From positions 15,547,463-15,611,462 of the forward strand of contig NC_058137.1 in the NCBI RefSeq assembly GCF_011075055.1: a stretch of DNA of 64,000 bases. The letters are read 5' to 3'. This stretch comes from Mangifera indica (Eukaryota > Streptophyta > Magnoliopsida > Sapindales > Anacardiaceae). Under the pieces are notes generated by a model. That model did not search any database, was not told the DNA's origin, and saw nothing but the letters and a program-made list of their open reading frames with translations. The position numbers and the translations under genes were made by a program. Shown here piece after piece: positions 35,757 to 47,760 of this stretch; within the stretch, counting starts at the first letter, position 1, and every line of letters begins with the position of its first letter.

Positions 35757-38700
35757 ATGCCTCTGTTGAAAAGGAAGCCTGTTGCTTTGTCAGAACCTCC
35801 TCAAGATTTAGAGCCACATGAACTTGTATACCAAGTTCGATTCACGAAAGAGATTTTTCGGAATTACATGTATCCTTCTTTTGTTAAATTAGATGAGAAT
35901 TAGGCTATGAGGTGATACTTGACAACACATATGATTTTAATTTAAATATGGTGGAGTTGTTTTTGCCTGGAATGATGAAATTTTAGTTCTAATTTGTGTT
36001 TGTACATCTGCCTGCTACTAAATAGAGCATTATCATTTATGTGTTGTTCTTAATATGAACCAGAGATTATTTGAACCGGATAAATTTTTACCGCAACAGG
36101 GTCTGGATATGTAAATCAACTGGAAAAGGCAACTTGACCTATGAAGAGGCTCTGGTATCTGAGAAACGTGCAGCTGAGAAGGTTCAAGAGCTTCCTGAAG
36201 AGCTAGTGGCGCCTGCACTTCGTATCATACAATTTAGTAAGAGTTTGTTCCCCACTGTGATATAGTTGCTTTACTATTTTCTTATATCCTTTTTGGTTGT
36301 ATTAGTTGTTTCTTAATTGAGCTACTGCCCTTGTTAAACATCTATTAAAAAATTTGCAGTTTTGATTTACCTTTTCTATTCTGAATGCAAAAAGTCTGTA
36401 TAATGTTTTCAAATGATTAACATGATCTTTCAGAAGTCCCTATTATACCTTGGGGCACTTGTGATATAATTACATCCTACAAGTTGTTGACTATCAAGGT
36501 TGTGGGTTTTGAAAGATGCCTTTGTTTTATAATTCAGTGAAAAAGATTATAGTCCAGGGATTTTTGGAAAAAAGGTTTATGAGGAAGCTTTGTAACATTG
36601 TGGTGCATGAAATTAATTTTTCATCTGTCCAACGGCCTTTCTTACACCTTGTGGTGCCCTTTCCCATGGATGTGTTATTTTTCTTTTTTCATTTTTGATG
36701 TTTCCGTAGTTTTACATCTTATATTAATTTCAATTCACAAGCCATTGCCCAGTTATAAGTTGATATTAATATGTTTAAAACACTTGGCGAGGGATTTGAT
36801 CTGGAATGCTTTGACATTTAGGAGTTTAATTGGTGTGTTTAGTCTGTTGTATAGGGCAGGTTTGGTATATTGGGATTGGACTAGGTTGGATTAGATTGAA
36901 ATACTTATAATACTTTGTGTTTGGTATAGCTATTGTATTTGAAGAAATTGTATATATAATTAATAGGTCAAATTTACCTCATATCGAATTTAAATAAAAA
37001 AGTAATTACTCTAAATTAATGTAAGTTTAATCTTAATTAATTAGTTATTTATAATAGAAATTCGTAAATATAAAATTTATAAAAATTGTTGATTACAAAT
37101 CTTTAATAATTTTTTAATATAATTAAGCAATAATGAGTAAAAATTAAGTGATTAATGTTAAGTTAGATTATATTATAGCCAGGTAGCATTAGTATTAATT
37201 CTGATGACTCTCAGAATAGTAACGTTAGCACTGTATGTAAGAGACTAAATTGAAAAGTTGTCAAATGCGAAAGCAGTCTTCTCATATCTGTTGTTTTAGT
37301 CCTGTAGAATACCAGTAAGCAAAACAAATTGAGAATGAGAATCAGGTCTAAGGTTCCTCGCAGACATACAAAGGAAAATAGGACAATCACAAACTTCAGA
37401 CAAAGTTTACAAGTTATTGAATTCTTTTTTATTCTACTTTATAAACTAATAAGTCTAAACCTAAAGAGGCATGTGCACCGTAATAGCTCATTCAAACATT
37501 GTTTAAATTTTTTGCAATTGACTTCAGAAATTGAATAAGCCTTAGTGGATTTGAACTAGTGAGTCTTACATCAGTTGATTGTTAAGTTTGTGCTTTCTGT
37601 GCATCTTGTCTAGCCCAGACAACAAAAGGCAGGTACAAGGCCATGAGTTTTTTTGCTATTTTTGAAAATAGCTCTTGTGAAATTACTACTGAAACAATAT
37701 AGTTAGTCCTATGTATTGTATAATTTATGTATTAACTCTAATAATTTAATGCACGTTTAGCTAACGTAATAGGATAAAAACATTCTGTTGTTTCTTTATG
37801 CTCTTTTAGTATTCTTAAGCAAATCTATATCCTGAGCAAGACCTCAACTTTTAATGACTGATACTTTTAAATGATGAACTTTCTACCTGTTTTATCTGCC
37901 AAATTAACTTATAGTTGTAGGGAAGGTATTTCTTGAATAGCCCTAATGAATCCAAAACAGGTTTTATATCGGCCAATTTAGTGCTATAGTAGATCTGTAA
38001 TGTGAGGAATTCGCATAACTTTCTCTTAGCAGAAATAATAGCGATAAGGAACTTTTTTTCATAGATGAGGTATATCATTCAAGACTTCTAATTACTTGAG
38101 CATGCAAAAGTGGGATAAGATAGTAAAAATTGGTTTTATTTATCGTATCTTAGTTACTTTCAGATTTTTAAATACATTGAAATTGAAAATTTTGTAGCTC
38201 TCTGTTCTATAAAATAATCTTTTTAATTTTTCAGGTATGCTTTCCTTGAAAGAACTTGCCGATACAATTTCAGCAAAGTTGCAGGAATGCTTGTTTGTTG
38301 GTGCTGAATTGCATGGAAAGAAAGATGATGATCTGCATCCATGCAAAATATTGAAAGTTGTGAAGGCAGATTCAAACAGAACTCAATATGAGGTAGCATG
38401 GCTTGACAGAAATAAGAATTCAACGGAAAGTGATCTACTTGAGGAAGAAAGTATTGTATGGAAGAAGCCGCCTTTTAGTAGAAATTTTTTGAAGTCTTTC
38501 ATTCGGGAATCTACATACCGAAGTATCCCGTGGGTGCTTCATGATAAATTGGCACAGAAACATGATATCTCAACTTATCCTCCAGAGGAGCTGAGGAGCA
38601 AAGTCTTCTTCCAGGATGGGCTTCTGGTCTGCAAGAAGCGTAAAAAAAATGAGCAAGTAAGAATGATATTAGGGACTTATACAGTTTCAACTTGCTTGAT

Positions 38701-41458
38701 TAATGGATTAAATTTATGAAATAATTGGTCTCATAATTATCCTATCTAGGTAGATAAAGAAGAATCTGGAAAATCTAAAAGGAACAAAATAAGAAGTGAG
38801 AAAGTAGAAGGCTTAGCAATGGAGAACTCTAAGGCAGGTAGGTAAAGAATTTAATCTATTGGATGCATCTTATACCGTTTTTGTTGTTATTCCATAATTC
38901 AATTCGATTGGTTACATTCTGGATTGCAGCAAATTTCTGTATTTGTATTTTCTTTTCCACCTACATTGGTTTGAGAAGGTTTAGGAGGCTTTGTTTCTTC
39001 AGATTTCCTGTTAAAAATTTAACTCTAATTACTCTCTTGTACTTATAGAAGACGATCAGCATGAAGAAGAACCTGTTAGGTATCCTATCGATGATTTGTT
39101 GGTGCTGCCTGGTGCAGATGATCCAGTTTTTACTGATCGCCCCTTACCTGCAAAAGACTTCAAGGTTCCCATGGATTGTGTTGGTGATCTTTTAATGGTT
39201 TGGGATTTTTGTTCTTCATTTGGTAGGCTGCTACACTTGTGGCCATTCTCACTTGAAGACTTTGAAAATGCTATCTGCCACAAAGGCAGTAATTTGGTTC
39301 TCATAGTGGAATCTCATTCATCTCTTCTTCGGTCGATCATAAAAAACACTGGTGAAAGTATAATGCCTATAAAGAATACAAAGCGAAAGGTAAGGCCAAA
39401 TGTTTTAGTTGTACTAGAATTTTTTTTTTTAATAATTTATTTGCAAGAAGTTAGTTTTTTCTCTCAAATTATTCATTGTTTCTTCATGTCCTCAATTGAT
39501 ATACTCTTGAGTCTGTATTGGTTGATATTATTATTTTTTTTTTATTTTTATCTTGTTTGTCTATATTCAGATTACGGCAATTACGTGGACAGAGTTTCTG
39601 TGTGATTTCTTGGAAATAAGCAATAATCCTGAATTATCCTCTACTATGGCAACCATTAAGAGGGGCCATTATGGCCTTTTAGACATTAATAGTAAGTTGG
39701 GAATTCTGCGAGAATTAGTTAATCAAGTCCTTGAAACAGATCTTATCAAGGAGAAGTTAGATGAACATATTGAGCAAAGGCGGGCACTTGGTTCCACAAG
39801 AAGGCAGGAAGCATTGGAAGCAGCTAGAAAACAACGAGAAGTTAAGGAACAGTTGAAATTGCAATCTACTGCCAATGGAGTGGCAAATGGGCATAGTTCG
39901 GAGAGCGCAAAAAGTACCTTGCTCTTATGTTCAAATGATAATCATGTTAGACAAAATGGAGTAAAAACAGAGAACAAAGTGGCAGAGAACACCTCCTCTG
40001 AACTGAAGAATTCACTGTAAGAAAGAAAGGTTTGAGTAACTTTATGTAGAGTGGTGCTAAACCCTCCACCAGTTTTTTCCGTGCACCTCATAATATCACT
40101 TTTCTAATTATAATCTTATTCTCAATTGAAATGACATGGTACAAAATTGAGTTCTAAAGTACTTCCACACAATTCTTTTTAGAGTCTTTCATCCTTACTC
40201 CAACACAAATTCACCTCTGTTTGTGTTCTTGGACTTTTGGCAGTGGGAAAACATTAGTGAAAGCTAATTCTGTAATTTAAATTTTAGCATACTTATAAGT
40301 TATGTAATATTTTGGGTGTAAGCTTAAAAGTTGGCATCTTTATGATAGTTACTGGGGAGTAGTAGCACCACTCTTTTGTGTATTAGAGAAATATATTTGA
40401 CAATGTATCTTGACTTGACAGTTGGTATAATTTTATTACAGTGAGAATAAACCTTTGGAAGTTGCTTCAAAGAAGTTGTTGAAGAAGCAGAATATGAATG
40501 GGAAATTACCAGCAGAAAATGGGAACAAAATGTCTGGGAAAGAAACACTGAAACAATTGAGGGATGATAAAAAGGAACCAACCGAAACAAAGAGTAAAGA
40601 ACAGAGGGTTATATTTTCTCTCACATGCAATCTTTGTTCGTGTTATTTGAGTGTTGTGATTGGCCATTCTTTGATTAACATTTTTTCCTTCTTTAAACCA
40701 CAGAAAGAATATTTTGAGCGCGAGATGGAGAAGCGGGTTATAAGCACTAATCCTTTGGGTAAAGACAGATATTATAATAGGTATTGGTGGTTTCGACGTG
40801 ATGGGAGGATATTTGTTGAGAGTTCTGATTCTAAGCAGTGGGGTTACTATAGTTCCAAGGAAGAGGTATAATTGCTGAATACATATGTCCATGGTCCAAG
40901 TCTTTTACATTTTCTGGTTTTGTACTTTTTTCTGATTTTCTGCAAATTTCACCTTTGTTTTTGAACAGCTTGATCTGTTGACGGGTTCACTGAATTGTAA
41001 GGGTGAGAGGGAGAGGGCCCTTAAAAAACAATTAGAAAAATTCTACATCAAAATAAGGTAAGTTTTGTTCTTTTCTTACAACAGCAAAGGTCTTCTTTAT
41101 TGCTGTGTACTAGGTTTAACAGATCAAAATGAGCAATCAATTTCTATGGAGTGGTGATGTTTCCAGTCACCATATGATCTGGATGAAGCCTAGAATATAA
41201 TTAAGTTTGTTTACTGTGAGTGTGAAATGCATTTGTAACTGACTTTATAGCATGTAAAGTATTCTTGGGGCTTTTGTAGATAAAGCATTTCCTAATCATT
41301 TTTGCAGCTCAGAATTTGAGAAGAGATCAAAGAATTTGGTTAGCAGGCTTGCATTGGAAGAGGATGTGCTTCGGAGATCTAGTCGTGTGCGGGCTTCAAC
41401 TGGAGAAAATCCTGCTAGTGCTTTTATGAGATATGTTAACAAGTGGAAGGAAGAGTGA
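35757..41458 (+). CDS. WAC-DDT-WHIM domain chromatin-remodelling partner protein, 716 aa
   Basis: The ten coding exons are 35757-35869, 36064-36236, 38235-38656, 38750-38837, 39049-39389, 39571-40016, 40442-40607, 40704-40865, 40969-41057 and 41308-41458. All introns are GT-AG and the sum is 2151 nt, open throughout. The protein starts MPLLKRKPVALSEPPQ. A WAC (Acf1/Cbp146-type DNA-binding) domain spans about residues 20-130, with YQVRFTKEIF and INFYRNRVWICK. DDT is at about 305-365 (VGDLLMVWDFCSSFGRLL). WHIM1 is at about 382-440 (HYGLLDINSKLGILRELV), followed by a charged helix rich in Arg, Glu and Gln. WHIM2/WSD is at about 597-670 (NPLGKDRYYNRYWWF). In the family, DDT-WHIM proteins bind ISWI ATPases and help nucleosome spacing in the nucleus. 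It resembles the Arabidopsis DDR group; the exact orthologue was not tested. Intron 3 is 2.0 kb. Confidence 0.92.
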
Positions 41459-41777
41459 TACATGATTGCAGGCAACTAATTAGGATTGTGTTTGGAATTG
41501 GAAATTGAATTTCCATCTGATTTAGAAGTAGGGGAGGGATATTTTGGGCAAAGGCAGGGGGAAGGAAGCAGTTTTTTTGCATTTATGGTTGATGCTCGGT
41601 TATTTTGTTAACATACATTTCACATTCTTTTATTATTGTATTGGCTCTCTATCAGTTGAAAATCCAAAGGTAAATTTTGCATCTTCTGCTTCAATTATAC
41701 TGAAGTCCTGAAAATCAATATAAAAATACGTTTTAGATACATAATCATCATGATGTTATATAATTTGTCATGTCTGC

Positions 41778-42047
41778 TCACTTTGACGGTTTTGGTATCG
41801 GACATCTGTAACCTCCACGGATCTTCAACGATGATGCCGGGGCATTATTGAGTAAGGGAACTTCAAAAGCACCCGCTGCACTGGACCTCAAAGCCCCCCA
41901 CCAATCGACATCTTTCCCAGTGCCCCATTTGTCTCTGCCAAATCCACACAAACTGGTTTTTTCATAAAAAATGTTGGTTGGTCCTGGAACATACTTCAAA
42001 TTGAATGTAAATCCCATCATCAATGGAAAGGCCGGTTGTAGTAACAA
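41778..42047 (-). other. Unassigned GC-richer ORF fragment, 89 codons
   Basis: The open - strand frame includes YVPGPTNIFYEKTSLCGFGR and ALRSSAAGAFEVPLLNNAPA. By eye its G+C is near half, well above the AT-rich flanks, and its amino-acid mix looks like real protein. I do not recognise the family. It ends within 50 bp of a hAT-like element and about 330 bp downstream of the DDT gene's stop, tail to tail. It could be the last exon of a decayed gene, a captured fragment, or a chance ORF. Confidence 0.3.
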
Positions 42048-42094
42048 TTAAAAAAGAAAAAAAATCAAAGGCGTTACTAATTATTTAAGAGTAT

Positions 42095-42915
42095 TTAAAC
42101 ATGACCATGGGCTGGGCCAAAACTTAGGCCCGCACAGTGATGGACATTGATGGGCTTCTAGGCTGGGCTGGCCTATGTAATTTTTAAGGTCCAAAGTTTG
42201 ACTCTATATATATACGATTAGATCCAGCCATAATTAAGCCAGCTTATTTAAACAAATTTTTTAAAAAAATTTAAACATAAATTATTTTTAAATTATTAAA
42301 ATCAAGAATAGTACCCTGAATATTTTATTTATAATCTCTCACTTGTGAAAGAAGAATATCGTAATTACATAATGAAAAATTTTATAAGTTTATAACATAG
42401 TACAAATAAATTCATTTATATACTATACAATTACAAACATAAATAAAATATATATACCATACCATTTATCTACCAATCCTCAAAGTCTAAATTTCTGAAT
42501 TCATTTAACATTGGATCCATTTGTAATTTTTTGTAATGATAAAACTGAAATGAAAATGAAATTATAAACACAAAGAATTATTATTTGCGAATTCATATAG
42601 TTTCAGAAAGAGAGTTGATGAGAGAAAATGAGATTGAAAATATAATAAAAGAATTGAGATTGAGAGATTTATAAATAAAATTAGAAATGAAAAATATTTG
42701 GAGCGGTTTATATAAAAAATTTAAAAAAAATACGGTTGAAGGCTTCTACTTGTGGTAGAAGCAATGCTTCTGTCATTTTATTTTTATTTTTATACTTTTT
42801 AATAGTATCAGGCTAGACCAAACTGGCTCATAACCTAATATTAAAGTCTATAACCCGGTTTGGAAAGCCCATAAGTTGAACTCAACACATTATAGTGTTA
42901 AGTCAGGCCTAACGT
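42095..42915. mobile_element. Non-autonomous hAT-type element, relative of the one at 46316
   Basis: The inside (42245-42720) aligns over most of its length with 46530-46990: ACATAGTACAAATAAATT, then TTTATCTAC, then GAGAAAATGAGATTGAAAAT, and so on. The flanks repeat TATTTAAGAGTATT (about 42083 and 42910), compatible with a target duplication. Subterminal GGCCCG/GGCTGGG words face inward from both ends. The right end is about 60 bp shorter than in the other copy. The outermost bases do not form a clean inverted repeat. Confidence 0.6.
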
Positions 42916-42980
42916 ATTTAAGAGTATTAAAAATTTACTTAATTTTTTTTTTAGAAACAAACCGTATGTGTGTGTGTGTG

Positions 42981-42983
<3 letters not shown>

Positions 42984-43033
<50 letters not shown>
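42984..43033. repeat. (TA)n microsatellite
   Basis: About 25 TA units preceded by a short (TG)n run. Confidence 0.95.
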
Positions 43034-43036
<3 letters not shown>

Positions 43037-43508
43037 TCAATTTTATATTTAAACTGTATTAAAAAAACATGCATCTTTTCAAAAAAGAAAAACAATGTGT
43101 TTGATGCAAGGACAAGGTCAACTCTAGACACAACAAAAAGGTCCGCATGCCTTAGGGCCCTTTGCTAAAACATAGCTAAGAAAGACACAACCCATTACTA
43201 TAGGAGGTTGTGTCTGGCCCGACATGACACTATAGTCGTGTCTTAAAAAAAATTGGAAAATTGGAAAAGACTAGTAGTAGTTGGTTTGATCAAAATTCTT
43301 AATTTTTTCTTCAAATTTTTTTCTATATAAACCCCCTCCCCCTCCCAAAATTCATATATACACTTTCAATCTTTCATTCTTGTCAATCTAATATTCTCTC
43401 ATCAATCTCTCATTGTCAAACTTTCTGAATTCGTAAACAATATTTCTCGTGTTTATAATTTACTTTTCATTTCAATTATTATTTTTTTTATATCAAAATA
43501 TTTTATAA

Positions 43509-46307
43509 ATGAATCCAAATTTAAATGAGTTAAATTCGTTTGAATATTATGATATTGATGATATTATTGATAATCAATGTAGAACAAGAGCACATACATT
43601 AACAGGTGAAAGCGAGACAACTATAGGCTTGATAGGAAGAAAAAGAAAGCTAAAGTCTATGGTGTGGGATCACTTTGATCAAATACAGAAAATGATTAAA
43701 GGAAGAGTAATTCGTTAAGCAGTGTATAAACACTGTTGCCCATGTTTAACATGTGTTAGTTCAGAGAGCATCGGACATCTTCGTCGATATATTATAAATT
43801 ATTGTAAAAAAATTTCACATGAGATGAGATAGCAATAACAAATTGTTTTTACCATATCACGATATGTTGGTCCTAGAGCCAATGTAGCAGGAGATCTGAG
43901 GGATTCTGGGCACATGGGAGAAATATTCAATTTCATGTACAATCAAATAAAAATGTGAGACTACATAAACAAGTATATTGTCATTTCTGACCGAACTTTT
44001 TCTTATCCTAAAGATGAAATAGATAATGTAAAATAGTGTTCAACCCACATTTAAAAGAATTCACAAGTCTATTCTTAGGTAAGACATTCTTAGAAATTAT
44101 AAATTAATGGAATTAAAAATTATAGGAGAACTTTGTAATTTTAATGGTGCTATTTGAGGAACTTCAAACGTATGGACTACCACAAATCAAAACATAGGAC
44201 ATCTATGAGCAACTATTCATTACATTAATTTTAATTGACAATTGTGCAAAAAAGTAATTACATTTAGAAATTTAGAATATCTATATAGTGGTCTTACAAT
44301 TTATCGAACATTAGCTAATATTTTTTATTAATATAAAATTAATAGTTTTATTTTTACAATGATTTATGATAATGCAAAAAATAATGACAAAGTCATTAAA
44401 TTAATGTTAAATCACATATCTATTTCATTTAATAGAAGATTATTTCATTTTAGATATGTATGTTATATTATTAATTTAATACCTCAAGTATGTTTGAACA
44501 TGGTTAAAAATCAAATTAGACCTGATAGTTCGTGTCATCAGATCGTGTTTGTGTTGTGTCAGTTTGAGTTTCGTATCAATGACCTTCAACTCTAAATTGA
44601 TCCAAACTAAAATCGTGTTGAAATTTTTTAATCCTAATCCAACCCTTGAATATTCAAGCTGATCTAATCTGGCCCAAATTGATATTAAATTATCTATTAT
44701 TTTCATTCTCCAAAGTGTTTTTATCATTTTAATTTCTATACCAAATTACCCCAACCAATAATTAATAAAACATATAATATAATATTTTGTCTTATTTACA
44801 AATGGTATAAAAATTATACACTAAGACTTTTAAAACACGTCAATAATCTAACTAACTAAATCGCATTCTTACTACTTAATAATAAAATAAATAATATGAG
44901 TAATTACAATTATATGAAAATACAACTATATGTAATCTGTAAATATTTTAACTGTTATTTATATTGTTTTTCAATATTTCTATAATTTATTGTTAACAAA
45001 TTTTATTAAAGTAATATTTCTCTAAAATATTTAAGTCAATTCGGATTGTATCGAGTTATTTTCATGTGAACCCTAACACTATCTGATTTAATTTTGGATT
45101 GTGTTGGATTGACCCAAAATAAATTTTATGTCATAAAAGCTTAATCTTAACCCCATTTTTTTTGTATTGTGTAGTATCGGGTTAATAAGTGGTGTTGAAA
45201 ATTGTTGACTTGAGATTAAATATCAACAATTACACATGTCATTACATGCATTTCATCATACCTATCACATATTTACACATATCATGAATTGTATAAGTCA
45301 ATGAGGTTAAGACAAAAAAAATTAAAAATAGATGTTAGAATTAGATGAAATTCAACATATATTATATTGAAAGTATGCGAAGGGTATGACGTAGTTATAA
45401 CAAACTTCAACACCGAATCAAAAGATTCAAAAAATGTAATTTTTTTTCTACAAATTATGATTGGAAATTGTCATGGCTCTAATAAACATGTTAGAGCTAT
45501 TAAAAATAGCCACAGACCAATATTCATGTGTGCATTATCTAACTATATGTTTAATTTTGTATAGTATGTTAAAAATTAATGATATTTTTAAATAGTATAG
45601 GTATCATAGTATTTTCCAAAATGCATCTAGACAATTGGAATAAAAAATTTTTTAAAAAATATTGGAACGAAATTCTTTTCCTTTATGTTGCTGCCACTGT
45701 TTTAGATTTTAGGGTAAAATGATCACTAGTAAAAAATTTATTAAATGCTATTAATAAAAATTTATTAATTTCTAACAGTAATTGCATAGACGATGTTCAA
45801 AAATTTTTATTGGAAATGCATAGTATTTATAAAAATAAATATGAAAGGAGGCATAAACTTCAGAACTTGAAGTAAGTTCTGGTAGTTCAAACAGAAAAAA
45901 GTCATACATATAATCACTTTTGTGCAAAGATAAACACCGTATGGGTTAAGGTACAAATTATGGTAAATTTTATAATATATCAATATTAATCATTATTCAA
46001 AAATTATTAAACGATATGATAATGACAAATTAGATATTTTGGCATAGTTAAAAACAAATCATGAAAGTTTTCTTGTATTTGTTGTCATGACCCAAAATCT
46101 ACAACCTCTTTGGTGTCTACTTTAGTATAAGAATCCGCTTTTAGTGTAAATGAATGCATATTGGATGATAAATAATCCAATTTATACCCACATACAGACA
46201 AAATGATTGTGTGTATGAAAGATTAGGTGAAAACTGAGTTTAAAATACAGAATCAAGTTACAAAAGATATCTTTGAAAAATTCAAGAATATCGATGTTGA
46301 GGACAAG
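43509..46307 (+). pseudogene. hAT transposase (BED finger, RNase H-like core, dimerisation domain), degenerate
   Basis: It starts MNPNLNELNSFEYYD. A BED-type zinc finger follows (about 43660-43805): MVWDHFDQ, CCPCLTC and HLRRYI, interrupted by a stop after KGRVIR. The core (about 44350-44510) gives FTMIYDNAKNNDKVIKLM and LFHFRYVCYIINLI, matching the DN and FH.RC..HI.NL pattern. After an insertion, 45625-45960 gives WNEILFLYVAATVLDFRVK. The C-terminal dimerisation region (about 46115-46305) gives ESAFSVNECILDDK, KMIVCMKD and IFEKFKNIDVEDK. Numerous stops make it inactive. It belongs to the plant RICESLEEPER/DAYSLEEPER-like hAT group by motif pattern. Confidence 0.8.
44515..45188. mobile_element. 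Small inverted-repeat element inserted in the hAT transposase
   Basis: hAT coding similarity stops after QVCLNMVKNQ and resumes only near 45360-45625. The intervening DNA is AT-rich with TCGTGT/TTGTGTCAG words near the left and GTAGTATCGGGTTAATAAG near the right. The ends TTAGACCTGATAG and (inverse) TTAACCCGATACT are similar. It has the look of a common plant MITE type. No duplication was confirmed. Confidence 0.45.
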
Positions 46308-46315
46308 TAGAAGAT

Positions 46316-47330
46316 TAGAGATGTCAATGGGCTAGGCTGGCTCCGGCTCGGTCCATTGGGTTGATGAGCCGGGCCGGGCCTAAGGCCCAAACAGTAATGG
46401 GCCTTCGAGTCAAGCCGACCCATTGAAATATAAAGGCCCAAGACCTAGCCCATATAATAACGGGTCTTAATTGTGTCGAGCCGGGCTTTAATCAGGTCGG
46501 CCCAACCCATTTAATCAATATTTAAAAAAAATTTAATTAAAATTTTTAAACACAAATTATTTTTCAATTATTAAAATTGATGACAGTATCCCAAATATTT
46601 TATTTATAATTCCTCACTTGTAATAGAGGAATACCGTGGTTACATGATAAACAATATTATAAATTGATAACATAGTACAAATAAATTAATTTATATACGG
46701 TATAAATTACAAAATATAAATAAAATATATCTATTATATAATATTTATCTACTCATCTTCTATATCTAAATCTCTGAATTCTTCAAAGATAAAAAATTAT
46801 TATTTGTGAATTTAGATATTTTATAATATTTTGTAATGATAAAATTAAAATAAAAATAAAATTATAAATATAAAGAATTATTATTTACGAATTCAGATAT
46901 TTTTCGAAAGAGAGTTAATGAGAAAAAATGAGATTGAAAATATAATAAAATAATTGAGATTGAGAGATTAAAAAATTTGTAAATAAAAGTGAAAATAGAG
47001 AAAAATAGAATAAATTTATTTTAAAAAATAAATTAATTAAAAAATAAAGTAAAGGCCAATCTGCCAATTGGCTGGCAGAAGCAGAAGCAGATTCTGCTTC
47101 TACTGCCTTGCGGTAGAAGCAGAAAAAAAATAAAAAATTTAATTTTATAAACAGTAGCGGGCCAGGACGGGCCAGCGCATGAACCTAATATTAAAGTCCT
47201 AAGCCCGATCCGATAGACCCATGGGTCTAGCGCGACACTCTATAGTGTCGAGCTGAGCTTTATCGTGCTCGAGATTTTTATCGTGTTTTGGGCTGAACCT
47301 TTATTTGGCCTGACCCAATTGACGTGTCTA
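46316..47330. mobile_element. Non-autonomous hAT element nested in the older hAT copy, 8-bp target duplication
   Basis: The 1,015-bp insert has ends TAGAGATGTCAATGG and (inverse of right) TAGACACGTCAATTGG. It is flanked by tagaagat (46308-46315) and taaaagat (47331-47338), 7 of 8 identical, as expected for hAT. Both termini are packed with GGGCCGG/GGCCC words. The hAT remnant at 22950-23000 continues smoothly across the corresponding point, acting as an empty site. There is no transposase inside. Confidence 0.85.
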
Positions 47331-47760
47331 TAAAAGATGACATATATATCATACTTATATTTGTAATTTTACATTATGTAAATAACTTGATTTATAATAT
47401 GTTAAAATATTTTTCATTATGTAATTATAATATTCCTCCGCTACAAGTAAAAAAATTATCAATAAAATGTTTGAGATATTGTTATCAGTTTTACCAATTG
47501 GAAAATCATTTTTTTTATTTTTTAATTAAAAAATTAAAAAAATATATTTTATGAGACCAATTTGAGTGGCCCGACATGATATAACCTTATATATATAAGA
47601 TTGTGCCATGTGCCTAGGATTATTTGTAGGCCGGCCTAGCAGAAGGCTTGTGACTATGTAGGCCTTAAGCCCGACACAATTGTAGACCGGTGGGCCACAC
47701 TAAAATCAAACCAACGCAACCCATTTTCGTGTCTTGTCAACTCCAATCAAGTATAAAATT

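Larger units (their letters stand above)
43090..47760 (+). mobile_element. hAT transposon with two smaller elements inserted in it (ends approximate)
   Basis: It contains a degenerate hAT transposase (43509-46310) bounded by subterminal GGCCCGACATGAC-type words at 43217-43230 and 47567-47580. One small element interrupts the transposase at 44515 and another sits just after its stop at 46316. The outer ends were not fixed. TTGTCAACTCC near 47737 and GGTCAACTCTAG near 43116 are candidates only. Confidence 0.55.

Noticed and set aside
36850..37200. Possible MITE in intron 3 of the DDT gene, starting GGTTTGGTATATTGGGATTGG
   Set aside because: The left side resembles a repeat, but no matching right end or duplication was found.
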